Below, in pieces: positions 15,908-26,582 of a stretch of DNA of 64,000 nt. A program made the position numbers and the translations under genes. The notes below the pieces were generated by a model. It did no database searches. It was not told the DNA's origin and worked only from the letters and a program-made list of their open reading frames with translations. Position 1 is the first letter of the stretch. Every line of letters begins with the position of its first letter. The stretch comes from Peribolospora baueri (taxonomy: Eukaryota; Basidiomycota; Peribolosporomycetes; Peribolosporales; Peribolosporaceae): the NCBI GenBank assembly GCA_029717555.1, contig JAMDHS010000002.1, positions 434,001 through 498,000 on the forward strand, in the 5' to 3' direction.

Positions 15908-15935
15908 GGCACCGACTGAGGCCGCTGTGGGCCGA

Positions 15936-15985
15936 GCTGAGCTGAGCTGAGCTGAGCTGAGCTGAGCTGAGATGAGCTGAGCTGA
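15936..15985. repeat. Tandem GCTGA pentamer array upstream of the metallothionein
   Basis: Ten contiguous five-base units, nine reading GCTGA and the eighth reading GATGA on the plus strand (TCAGC on the metallothionein strand). The core GCTG is the invariant part of binding sites for fungal copper-fist regulators (Ace1/Cuf1 type, known consensus HTHNNGCTGD), though the five preceding bases here do not match the full consensus. It may be a regulatory array or simply a microsatellite. Confidence 0.7.
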
Positions 15986-17288
15986 GCATTTTTTGCGCGG
16001 GGCCCACCCCGATCGTCGATCGGCAACAGACGGACGGAGAGTCGGACGCACCTCCTCCATCCAGTGTCCGTCGTTAGTTCCACCGGCGGTCTTGGCGGCG
16101 GCAAACGGGCGGGTCGACCCGCGTCCTGATCTCCGCGCAAAAACCGCTCGGAATTGGAAGGACGGAAGAGAGTAGAAAGTAGGAGTGAGCGGCACCGGTC
16201 TTCAGCCGGCCAGTCGTTCGTCGTGGAGGCAAACTAGGCGAACGAGGACGGGAGACGAGATGAGAACCGGTCTGCTCTCTGTCCGCTCCGTCTCGGTCGG
16301 CCAAGCCCCGACGCAATCCCGTCACATAGAGGCAAGGGAGCCAGCCGCATAACCCCTCCGTTCCGTCCCAGGTGGCAACGCGGACAGGCGGTCGGCCGTC
16401 GTCCGTCCGATGGATGGATGGGACGACGGTAAGCAAGGTCAGTTGGCGGGCGGGTCGAGCTGCGCGCGGAAGAAGGAAAAGAAAGGGGGAGCTGAGCACG
16501 TTGGGACGGGACGTCCGTCGCCTGTCTTCATTGATCGCCTGTCTTCATTGGGCCGAACGAGCGGGCAGGTCAGAGAGAGTCTGAAGGGAGGGCAAGGAAG
16601 GCGGGGCGGACTGGGGCCTGGATGGATGTGTAAGAGAAAAAAGGCGCCTCGGTCGACGACGACGCCAGACAAAGACAGGCCCTTCGCATTTTGTACTCGC
16701 TCACACACGAGTGGCCCATGACTGGTGCGGTGCGGTGCGACTCGGTCGGTGGACGGTGAAGGTCCCCTTATCATCACGACACGACACCACGACACAGATG
16801 ATGATAAGCACGCCATCGATCGATCCTCGGCCCACTTCGTCCCCTATTCTCCTTTCCTTCTCTCCTTTTGCGCTCGAAATGCATGTTATGTCTGTGTATA
16901 TGTATGTATGTGCCCCATCACTCCGCCACCTGCCTGTCCCAGACTCGTCCCAGCTTTTCAGGACCGCGCCCGCGGGCGCCGCTAAATCGACCCTCCACAC
17001 GCATCTCGCTGTGTCTCTCTACACGACGACGTGTGACTTGCCAACCGGAACGGAGGTAAAGGTACAAGGACGGCGGGGGGCCTGCGGAAGACGGGAGCTG
17101 CCAACGACGGCAGCGGAGCGATGATGGAGGTGATGAGAATGCGAATCAGACCGAAGATGCGATCATGAGAAGCTGTGGGGCGGCGAGGATGAACACGGGT
17201 AGGATAGGAGGAAAACGGGATCAGCTCGCGGAAAACGGACCACAGCGCCTTCACATCCATCGGCGATCACGATCGTCTGCGACACTCA
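15986..17288. other. Intergenic region between metallothionein and Rpt5
   Basis: No gene recognised. The left part is the upstream region of the metallothionein; the right part follows the Rpt5 stop codon. Open frames here are short and unrelated to known families. There are scattered ACGG/CCGT and GATC runs but no clear element. Confidence 0.45.
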
Positions 17289-19370
17289 CTACATGTGTTC
17301 GTTCTTCTTCTTAGCCTGCACCTCGAGGATGCCATTGTAAAAGTGCTCGTGGTTGCTGTTCCCGCCCAAGGGCAGAGGAAGAAAAAGAACGAACGATCAG
17401 CGATGAACGTCACCTCCACGCTAGCCACGCCCCCCACAGCAAGATATTCTCGATGATGAAACCCGATCGATCACTCACAGCTCCGTCGCACCCTCTCTCA
17501 GCGCAATCATACCCGCCTCAACGCAGACCGCCTTGAGCTGAGCGCCGTTAAACTCATCACAGCTCCGGCTGAGCTCCTCGTAGTTGACATTAGGGCCGAT
17601 CGTCATTTTCCGAGAGTGAATTTCTAGGATCCGAGCCCGCGCTTCCTCGTTCGGCAACGGGAACTCGATTTTGCGATCCAATCGCCCTGACCGGAGCAAG
17701 GCCGGGTCCAGGATGTCGATTCGGTTCGTGGCCGCAATGACCTGAGAGACGAGGAGACGAGATGGAATGGGAACGTTGGTTCCTTGAACACGGTGTGCGC
17801 TCCCGCCTCCTCAGCAAGTTGGAACTCACCTTGATCCTGTCGTCGCTCCCAAACCCATCCAACTGGTTAAGCAACTCGAGCATCGTCCTCTGCACCTCCC
17901 TATCTCCGCTCTTATCGCTGTCAAAGCGCTTGGTACCGATGGCGTCCAGCTCGTCGATGAAGATAATCGCGGGACTCTTTTCCTTCGCCAGCTCGAACGC
18001 ATCTCGGACAAGCTTGGCGCCATCGCCGATGAACATCTGCCGAGGCGGAAGAGGGGCGCTTAGGTGAGCGAGCCCACCAATGAGGCTGGGCCGATGCGCA
18101 GCTCACCACTCCAGCTCACCTGCACCAAAGACGGTCCGGCCAACTTGAGGTAGCAAGCCTTGGTCTGAGAAGCGCAAGCGCGCGCGAGCAGCGTCTTTCC
18201 CGTTCCGGGAGGGCCGTACATGAGGACTCCCTTGGGAGGCTTGATGCCCAGGTTCTTGAACTTTTCCTGCTGCTGCATCGGAAGAACGACTGCTTCTACC
18301 AGCTCCTCGATCTGCTTGTCAAGGCCGCCGATCTGCACAAGTGAAGAGAGCGCGTCGTCAGGCTTTCTTTCAAACTAAAGCTGAAATGCATGTGCAGAGT
18401 CGACATGGCTCGACTCACATCCGTGTACGTTTCTGTTGGCCGTTCGTCCACCTCCATCGCCTTGACCCTTGAATCGTACTCCGCCGGAAGCTTGTCTAAC
18501 ACGAGGTACGAGTCCTTGTTGACGCCAATCAAATCACCCGGCCTGAGCTCGTCGGCGGGGACGAGACCGATGAGCGGCAAGAATATGGTCTATATGAAGT
18601 GGACCGAGGCCGGTCGGAGTGAGGTTGGAATACGAAACGAACAACTTCAACACGGCCCTGCTCGAGTTGTACACCTTCTCTCGCCTTCCACTCACCTGAC
18701 GAGTGCTCGTTTTGATGACGGCGCACTTCCCTTTCCGTATGCTATCCAAGTCCACATTCGCCCCTTCCTCCACACCTTCGTCCGACTCGGGGTCCATCTC
18801 CAGGATCTGCATAAGGTCACAAGAAGTACGTCTCAGCTACGCTGGCGCCAAGATTCTGGCATCAAGCCGGCCCTTTAGGGTCATCAGCCCGAGTGGATCG
18901 CCGCTCACCTCGACAACGTTCCCAACCAGATACGGCAATTGCTTGTTCTGTTTGATCTTGTCCGCGTTGTCTTTAATCTTCTCCCTCATCGTCGTCTGCT
19001 CGTAGTTCAGTCGCTGCTGCTCGGATCGCAAGACCTGGATTGAGTGCGGTGGCAAATCAGGCGAGAGCAGTGAAATATAAGTCAGTAAAGACAGGGCCAC
19101 GTCCATCACACAAGCAAGGTCCCCGCGCACAAGGACGCCGCCACTCACCTTGATATCGTTATCGAGCAACCTCGTCCTCGTCTTAATCTCTTCCACGCTT
19201 GCGTTGAGGATCTCGGGCGGCAGAGGCTCCTCCTGAGGCGCTTTCTTCTCCTCAGCGTCTGCCATCTTCGCGTCCCCGCTGGCGTCGACAGGCTCTTGCG
19301 CTGCAGCGCCTATTGCGCCGGGCTTCTCGCTTGGAGGGTTGGAGTCGTTGGGCGGCTGGGCGTCGGACAT
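17289..19370 (-). CDS. RPT5: 26S proteasome regulatory ATPase subunit Rpt5 (6A)
   Basis: One of six AAA+ ATPases of the 19S base that unfold substrates into the 20S proteasome. About 459 residues in eight exons: 19149-19370, 18909-19034, 18696-18806, 18419-18589, 18120-18332, 17830-18036, 17479-17741 and 17289-17355. It follows human PSMC3 throughout: coiled-coil N-terminal part ([30 protein letters not shown]), OB domain ([38 protein letters not shown]), Walker A GPPGTGKT, Walker [35 protein letters not shown], and helical domain [20 protein letters not shown]. The C-terminus reads [11 protein letters not shown], lacking the usual hydrophobic-Tyr-X gate-opening tail (see findings). The N-terminus is about 20 residues longer than in animals and acidic/proline-rich. 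Divergent from the sirtuin gene. Confidence 0.95.
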
Positions 19371-19896
19371 GACGGGAGTGAGAGGAGGCGATGTACGATG
19401 TGTCCCTCCGTGCGGGTCGAAGGAGAGAAGGACAAAAAGATGAAACGCTGCGACTGGTTGGATGCTGAAGATAAGGAATCCGGCCCGAGGTCGAGCGGGT
19501 GTGGCTACGAATGAATCGATCACCTCCACCGCTGACGCGTCTAACCCTACTCTTGTCCGCCTGCGGCGAGAGCAAGTCTGCTTGTCCCAGCCATCTCACT
19601 GGACCACCGTCGCGTGACAAAGTCATTCATGTCATTCACACGAGAGGATCTGGTACCTAGAACGCAGCTCTATGACGAGCAGGTCCTCTACGAGCTCAGA
19701 CACCGATTCTATTTGTAGGGCGACGTGGAAAGGGCTGAGAGCGAGAAGGAGTGGGAAAGAAAGAAACGGAAGGGCGAATGCAGCACGTGACCCTCGATCA
19801 GCTGCAGCACCACCACCCAAACCCAGCTCAAAGCCCTAAGGCGGCTGTCAAGTCACGCCAGCGGCTTCTCTTCCAGGTCCACGCATGCGCACATGA
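19371..19896. promoter_or_regulatory. Divergent intergenic region, Rpt5 / sirtuin
   Basis: 526 bases between the start codons of two divergently transcribed genes; no reading frame of its own is supported. No TATA box stands out. I did not find a confident match to the Rpn4-type proteasome control element. Confidence 0.4.
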
Positions 19897-21258
19897 ATGC
19901 GCTTCGTCAAGATGACAGAACAAATCACCTCTCTCCGAAAATCCCTGTTTCGCTCCAAGAACATCGTCGCTTTGGCCGGCGCCGGGCTGTCGGCCGCCAG
20001 CGGTATTCCGACTTTTAGGGGTGCCGAAGGTGGGTGAACGGCCGGTGCAGTGCAGGTGACCGGACCCGAGGCCCGGAACGAGGCGCTCGAGCATGCAGCC
20101 GTTGAGGAGGCGCCTGCTTTGGACGACGACTGAATTGTGTCGATGGGCCATTCAGGTCTGTGGCGGCAACATGACGCTATGAGCCTGGCGACCCCCGAGG
20201 CGTTCCGCGCACATCCGTCCAAAGGTGGGTGAATGAGAAGAAGGGAACCGCGGGTCCCCAACTTCTCATATACCTGGAAGATCGCTTAACTCAGACATGC
20301 GCTGAGACCCCGGCGTACCTCTATGCGTCCAGTCTGGCAATTCTATCACTACCGGTGAGGGCGTCCTTCTCTCGCCCCGCCTAGACAGCTCGATGGGAGA
20401 CAGCGTCCCGTCAAACGTTTTCGCTCTCTCGCTCATACCCATTCCCCTCCGACGGAGTGTAGCCGAGAGATGTGCCTGAAAGCTTCGCCGAACGCCGCCC
20501 ATCGGACCATAGCGCTCCTTCAGAACCGGCCGGACCTACTCTCCCGACTTGCGCCTGACGCGCAGAGCTTCCACTTCGTCACCCAAAACGTCGATGGGCT
20601 GTCCATTCGCGCCGATCGCGCCGCGGCCGAGGTCGCAGCGAAGAAAAATGGAGGAAGCACAGGGAGTTCGACGGCCGAAGGCCAGGCGACCAAGAGAGGC
20701 GTGGCGGCGGCGCAAGCGCCCGATATCGGCCGCGTCAAGAGCGGCAGCGACTCTATGAAGAGGCCGATAGCGACGTCAATCATCGAGATGCACGGCTCCC
20801 TCTTCCGCACCATCTGCCTCTCTTGCCGCCGCGTCGAGCCCAATTTCGACTCTCCCATCGCTGCCTCCCTGGCAGGCACCGAAGATATCTCTGCCAGTTA
20901 CCAGGACATCCCCCTCGAAGAGCTGCCCCACTGCCGGTCTTGCGGTAAAGGCCTTACGCGACCGGGCGTGGTCTGGTTCGGAGAGAGCATCCCCACCCTG
21001 CCGGGCATTTTCGACATTATCGAAAAGGCGGACCTCATCCTCGTCCTCGGCACTTCTAGCACCGTGTACCCTGCAGCAGGATTCGCGAATCAGGTGAAGG
21101 CGAACGGTGGAAGGGTGGCCGTTTTCAACGTCGAAAGGACGGGTGAGGAGGAGGGCGAAGCGGACTGGTTCTTCGAGAGCGGCGTGGAGGAGTGGCTGCC
21201 CGCGGTTATGGGCGTCGAGGAGGAGCTCGGGTTGCCTTCGCCAGGGACAAAGGCGTGA
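19897..21258 (+). CDS. Class III (SIRT5-type) NAD-dependent protein deacylase
   Basis: Sirtuin of about 339 residues from four exons (19897-20029, 20156-20224, 20333-20354, 20463-21258). Rossmann motifs: [18 protein letters not shown] (NAD binding), TQNVDGL, catalytic His in [17 protein letters not shown]. Two CXXC pairs (CLSC and CRSC, about residues 193-196 and 234-237) bind structural zinc. The segment [17 protein letters not shown] followed by [11 protein letters not shown] matches SIRT5, whose Tyr-X-X-Arg in that segment selects succinyl, malonyl and glutaryl lysines; here it is YHYR. An insertion of about 55 Ala/Gly/Lys-rich residues sits between [11 protein letters not shown] and the catalytic His. 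The start follows an in-frame TGA directly upstream; no presequence is evident, so cytosolic or nuclear action is possible. Acyl specificity is inferred from the motif only. Confidence 0.9.
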
Positions 21259-21552
21259 AAGAACATTATTTCGTCTTGATATATATCTCCGGTGCAAGCT
21301 GGAATACTCCCTTACGACATTGCCAGTAACGCAACGAGCACGACGAAGATGGAGGGCGAGCGCGAGCGAATTCTCGAACGCTTGCCGATGATCATTTATT
21401 TAACTAAATTTGGGCGCGTTCGGCAACATCCATCTATATTCCGCGGACTCGACTGCGGCAGAGATCGAACGAGCAAACGAAGATTGATCCTGGTCGTTCC
21501 CTCACAACATCGCCCACCCCGCGGGCAATCAAATCTCGTCAGTCGGTCGGCC

Positions 21553-22980
21553 ATGGCCTCGCCATCTTTCGCCTCCCGCCGTCTCGCTGTGCGCGTTCTC
21601 AGAGAAGCGTCGAACACCAGGCTGTCGACCGCCGCCGGACCTCTCTTCCTCGAAGGCACGGCGACCGTGCGATTCCGCACGCCCGTTAGACCCTTCTCAT
21701 CGTCGTGTCCCAAATGCCTTCCACGCCTCTCTTCGAAAGACCGTCTGGTGGGCGCTGTCTCCGTCTCGTCGACTCTGAAAGAAGGAGGAGACGATGTCGC
21801 GGGGGTGCAAGGTCTGAAGGAGAGCTGGCAGGAACGGTTGAAGGAGGCGAAGCGCGGCAAAACGAGGGCTCTCGATGACGATCGAGGTTTCAAGGAGACG
21901 AGCCGGAACAACGACGAGGAGAAGAAACGGAGAAAGGAAGGCGAAGAGGACGACGACGGCGGGCTTCCGTGGTTCGTCGACCCAGCCTATGAGCCCCAGC
22001 AGTCATCGCCGCCGGACGCAGGCGTTGGCGTTGGCGCTGGCGCTGATACGGCTTCCGCCCGCCTCGCGCATGCCCCTCCACCCGCGGATCTCGTCGGACC
22101 GCTACGGAAGCTCCACGAGCTGCTCACCACGGGTCACATGGCGTCCAGCGTCGCTGCCCCGCGCGAAGCGACGGTTGAGGAAGAAGAGGATCGACAACTC
22201 GACGGCGGAGTGGACGCCCCCGTGCCGACATTTACGCCGGAGGAGCTCGCGCTGGAAGAGTCACTGGGCGTGCGACGGTTGGAACGTTCGTCTTCATCTT
22301 GGCTATCGCCGTCCACCGCCGCCTTTGGAGGAGGGATCGCAAGGTCCAGTGAGATGGAGAAGGAAGAGCTGCCGCCTATCTCGTATATCCACGCTTCCGC
22401 CATCGCTCCGGACGAGGCGTGGACGGATTGGATCGTCGTCGTCGAGACGAGGGGAGAGGGCATGGGCAATGTAAAGAGGGTGGCGGAGGCCATTGGGGGT
22501 TTGGTGAGTGGAAGACCGAGATTGGATTCAGTGTCCGTTCTCGCTTTTTTTTTTGTTTCGAATCGCCTTGTCGCACGGAGCAAATGCTAAATTTCTGCGT
22601 TGTTGCCGGTCCCATTTTCCCAGCTCAAACACCTCCCCCGGCCAGCGACGGCAAACGCCGACTCTTCTGTCTTCCCCTCTTTCACCAGCACCACCACGCC
22701 GATTCACTATGTAGGCCTTACTGATCCCATCCCCGCACGGCGTCGCAATCGCTCTAAGCAATCCTCTCGCCGCAGTGCCTCAGAATCGTCCACTGCCGAG
22801 GGCACATGGGTCCTCGTGGACGCAGGGTGGGTGGTCGTACACGTGATGACACCCAAGGCGAGGACAAGATGGGACATCGAGGGTGTCTGGGATGAGATCG
22901 GGGCTGAGGCCAAACGCGAGGCTGAGGTGTGGGAGAAGGGCATGAGAGAGGAAGGCACGGTCGCTGCGAGGAGGGTGTAG
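21553..22980 (+). CDS. RsfS/MALSU1-type mitochondrial ribosome-associated protein (ATP25 N-domain-like)
   Basis: About 435 residues in two exons (21553-22503, 22624-22980). The C-terminal 130 residues carry the RsfS/Iojap fold: DEAWTDWIVVVETRGEGMGN, VKRVAEAIGG, then EGTWVLVDAGWVVVHVMTPK and TRWDIEGVWDE, matching the family's WVLLDYGDVVVHVF and YDLE(R/G)LW signature. In bacteria RsfS docks on uL14 and blocks subunit joining; MALSU1 does so in mitochondria, and in yeast the domain forms the N-terminal part of Atp25. The first ~60 residues are Arg/Ser/Ala-rich with almost no acids (MASPSFASRRLAVRVLREAS), a good mitochondrial presequence. Between lies about 220 residues of acidic, low-complexity linker. 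A linker of about 30 residues is also inserted inside the domain before WVLVD. The M-domain of Atp25 is absent. Confidence 0.82.
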
Positions 22981-24651
22981 AACGAAAAATCTTGTGCACG
23001 CCTGGCGTCAGCTATACGGTAAAATGCAAGGGCGCGATAGAGAGCGGGCTGCTCTGTATGAAGAGACCTCTGCGAGAGTAACGGGCGAGTTTCGAGATGA
23101 AGGCTGCAGAAAGGACCGAGCGCCGAACACCGGCTTCCCGTATCTCACACACACGCACACGCACATGGCACATGGCTTGGCCGCTCAACAAGTTCCGTGT
23201 TGCAACGCCATGACCATCTATCTATCTCTCTTCCCGCCGCTCGGCCGTCTCACCCGCCCTCGTCGGGACAGGTATGTATGGAGACACGACTAACGACATG
23301 TATGATAGGGTTAGGGACAGGCTGGAGAAAAAAAAAGAAAAAGAAAAAAAGATGCGGTCCATGAACCGTTGGAAGACCGTCCTTGACGCCCAAGGTAGGG
23401 CTCGAACCCACGACATTCTGTGCTGGGACATACGGTCCGATAGAAAATGGAGAGCCCGAGCACCCCGCTCGCCGCGTGACGCTGGAGGACGTCGAGAGGG
23501 TCATGTGAAGAGGAGCTGGACGCGAAGCTGCGGTGGCCGATGCATTGGCACAGAGGAGGTTGGGCGGCGCAGCCAAAGGGAGAGAGGCGGAGGAGGGAGT
23601 GTAGGCTGGCTATTTATTTCCTTCTAGAGGCCTGGAAGGCGGCGATGGGCGCGAACATCAAATTCGACGTCGTCGACTCGCGCCTTTATTATTATTAGCC
23701 TGCGGAAGCACTCAAGAGAAGGAACGCTCAGTCAAAGGCTGGCGTGCTCCGCCAAGGGAGGGACTGGCTGACCGGACAAGACACGTACGTACCTTTGTGG
23801 TATCTCACTGTAAGCGGCTCGAGGTTCGTCGCTCGACATGGCCTCCTGGCGGATTGCAAGCCGTGATGATCGCACCCGGTGACTTGCGCCCTCCCCCGAT
23901 GCAAAGGGAGCGTGTCCCGGTCCGTCGCTTTCCGATGGCTGAGTTTAATCAACTTGGGGGCGGTCAGGCTCCCGCGGAAAGTGACGTACGAGGGTCGTAC
24001 GACGTCCGGCCAGAAAGGGAGGGTACAAACGCGGCGTCCAGCGTCATATCATAAATGCATCGTCTGTGCGGCGCAAGTTGAGGATGCCAAGACCGGCCAA
24101 ACAACGGGCTTACTGTAGTCGGTCTGTCAGCGCATCGCGATACGAAGCTCGCTCGTCCCTATGGACACATCGGATGGAGGACCCATCATGAGCAGCATCT
24201 GAATTTCCATTTCTTCATCCCGCATCCCCAAGTCTGTCGCAGGCGTGCGCGACGCAGGTAGGCGACGTCCGTCGAAACGAGAAGCATCATCCCCGCAGGC
24301 TGAATCGGATCGCCTTCCATCGTCCCCCACCCTTCCCTTCTAGTTTCTTGGCATATCCGCTCGGCGTAGCCCAGAGTGCACGCCCCACCCGTCGGCAGTC
24401 TTCCTCACATATCTATACCCACCCCTTCTGCTTCCCACACCCAGTTAATCACCACCAGACTACTTTCCACCCCTCCCCCTACTCGGCACACAACCCTCCA
24501 TCTTAGTTGACGGTCTGCTTCTCTTGAGCCCAACGGCGAGCCTGCGAGACAGACGGGCTACTTTACACTCTTTTCTCTGCATCCTCGGCCTTACCCTGAA
24601 CTCTCCCTCATCCCCACCTTCCTTTTCGTTCGTTTGTTCCCTCCGCTTGAC
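22981..24651. other. Intergenic region, no gene recognised
   Basis: 1.7 kb between RsfS-type and secreted-hydrolase genes. It contains an A-rich tract (23326-23350), a CA-rich tract near 23150-23165 and a TTATTATTATTA run near 23690. On the minus strand at 23398-23414 a sequence resembles a tRNA T-arm, but no whole tRNA folds around it. The last 200 bases are CT-rich, typical of a leader or promoter for the gene that follows. Confidence 0.45.
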
Positions 24652-26582
24652 ATGCTGTTGTCTTCCCTGTTCCGGCCATCGCGCCTCGCTCTCTTTGCCG
24701 TCGGCCTCACCGTCACTGCTGGCGTCGTAGCGGGCGCGGGCGCGCAGACCACGCAGGCCGCCGCCGGTGCCAACTTCAACCTGCCCGACCCTCCGATCCC
24801 GTACAAGACGCTGCCCGTGCCCGCCGGTGCGACCCTCGAGGACCTCCCCGTCGGTAGTGGGGGAGCGGTGGCGCCCATCTACTACTCCTCCGACCCCACC
24901 AACCGCGCCGACGCCAAGCACGCCTTCGTCATCCTCCACGGCCGCCTGCGCAACGGGTATGACTATTTCACGACGATGAAGACAATCAAGGACCAGGCGG
25001 TGCAGGCCAACATCGGCGGGGCCTCCACCTCCGACCTCATCGCCGCTCCCCAGTTTTTCGCCACGGAGGATGGCGTCCTGCCGCATAAGAACCAGCTCGT
25101 CTGGGCCGACCTGAACCAGTGGCAAGTCGGAGATGTGAGTCGCGCCCAGGCATGACGTTAGCCTCCTTCCTCACATCATCATCGTCCACGTCGCCCGCCC
25201 GCGGTTCTCACCCCGTCCGCTCCGCTCCCTCCTCCTTCCTCGCAGGACGCCGTGCTGCCCAAGAACGCCGGCAGCGTATCGTCGTTCGACGTCCTCGACA
25301 CCCTCCTCACCACTTTCGCCGACCAATCCAAGTTCCCCAAACTCACCAACGTCACCTTCATCGGCCACGGCGGCGGCGCTCAGACCATGCAGCGCTACTC
25401 TGTCGTGGGCATGAACAGCCCCGACCCGGCGCGCGTGCACGTCCGCTACGTCATCGCGGACCCGTCGACGAGCGTTTACTGGTCCAACGACAGGCCCGTA
25501 CAGTTTGACGAGTCCCAATGTTCCAACTATTCCTCTTGGCGGTGAGTGTTCTTGGCGTGCCACGTTCGGCCGTTTCCGTGGGAAACGAGTCAGAGATAAT
25601 GGGGTCGGGAAGCTTGGAAAAAGAACGAGGTCCCCCCCTAGTCCGAAACGGGATTCTCGAAGCAACTCTGCAGCAGGCCAAGATGGAAGGACGTTAGCTG
25701 GGCATCAGTTCTGTCAGGCGGGTCGACCGGTAGAAGAGGATCACGTCATGCGTCACTTTGGCGCAAGACACTGTTCCCCGTCCGACGCGTGCTCACTGAC
25801 CTTGGACAACCCCCCCCCTTTTTTCGTCGACCTCGCTGTCGCAACAGGTACGGTTTCGACCCCTACACGATCCGCTACCAGCTCTCTGACACGCTCGCGT
25901 CGTTGTTCGTGCGCTGGACGACGAGAGATATCATCAACGTCATCGGGCTCGACGACACTGCCGCGGAAGGCGACCAGGGCTGCGAGGCTTTTGTAAGTAG
26001 GCAAGGTAGAAGGACGCCGGCGCCGGCGTCGTACGTATAAAGCCACCCTAGCTGACTCGGCTTTCCACTTCCTCCGCGTCCTTCCAGGCGCAAGGCGGCA
26101 CAGAGCGCAAGAACCGCAACCTTGCTTGGTGGCGGTATTCGAACCTCTTGGCGGGCACCCAAGAGGACGTCTCCGGCTTTCCCGGTGACTTTTCCAACTT
26201 GAGCAACTGGGCCTCCCTCTCCGGTGGCAAGCTCAACCACCGGCTCGCGACCATTACCGGCGCGACGCACGACGCGGCGGCAGTGCTCGGCAGCGACGTC
26301 GGTCGGACGGCGCTGTATGGCGTGGTCGTGCAGCAGGGGTGGAGGCCACCTTCGAACTCGACCAACGCGGCCCAGCTCAAGACCGAGCCGAGTGCGTCGA
26401 TCAGCATTCCCTTCGCAGTCTCCAGCGCTGCCTCCACGCCCGCTTGGATGAAGTCGAGCGGCGGCCAGGTGACCAAGGGCACGCCCACCCCCGGATCGCC
26501 GCAAAAGAGCGCGTCTAACTCTGCTCGTGGCCGGCTCGCCGTCGGCTTCGGACCGGGCAGTTGGCTCCGATTCGAGCTGTGA
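24652..26582 (+). CDS. Secreted alpha/beta-hydrolase-like protein with a serine-less nucleophile elbow
   Basis: About 472 residues in four exons (24652-25134, 25246-25541, 25848-25992, 26088-26582). The N-terminus has a signal peptide: short basic start, then a hydrophobic stretch LALFAVGLTVTAGVVAG, with likely cleavage near AGAQ. The fold is suggested by KHAFVILHGRLRNGYDYF (first core strand and oxyanion region), LTNVTFIGHGGGAQTMQRYS where the nucleophile elbow should be, RVHVRYVIADPST, and a late TITGATHDAAAV that would supply the histidine. The elbow reads Gly-His-Gly-Gly-Gly, so the expected Ser is Gly. N-glycosylation sequons (NVT, NYS, NLS, NST) fit secretion. It may be a binding protein or pseudoenzyme. 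No gene name assigned; the family resemblance is to uncharacterised fungal proteins. Confidence 0.75.

Noticed and set aside
23380-23460. Possible tRNA on the minus strand, with a T-arm-like GTGGGTTCGAGCCCTAC and downstream CTTGGGC.
   Set aside because: I tried a 74-base fold and a fold with an intron; neither gives a D-arm or a paired anticodon stem with U33. It may be a tRNA relic or chance.
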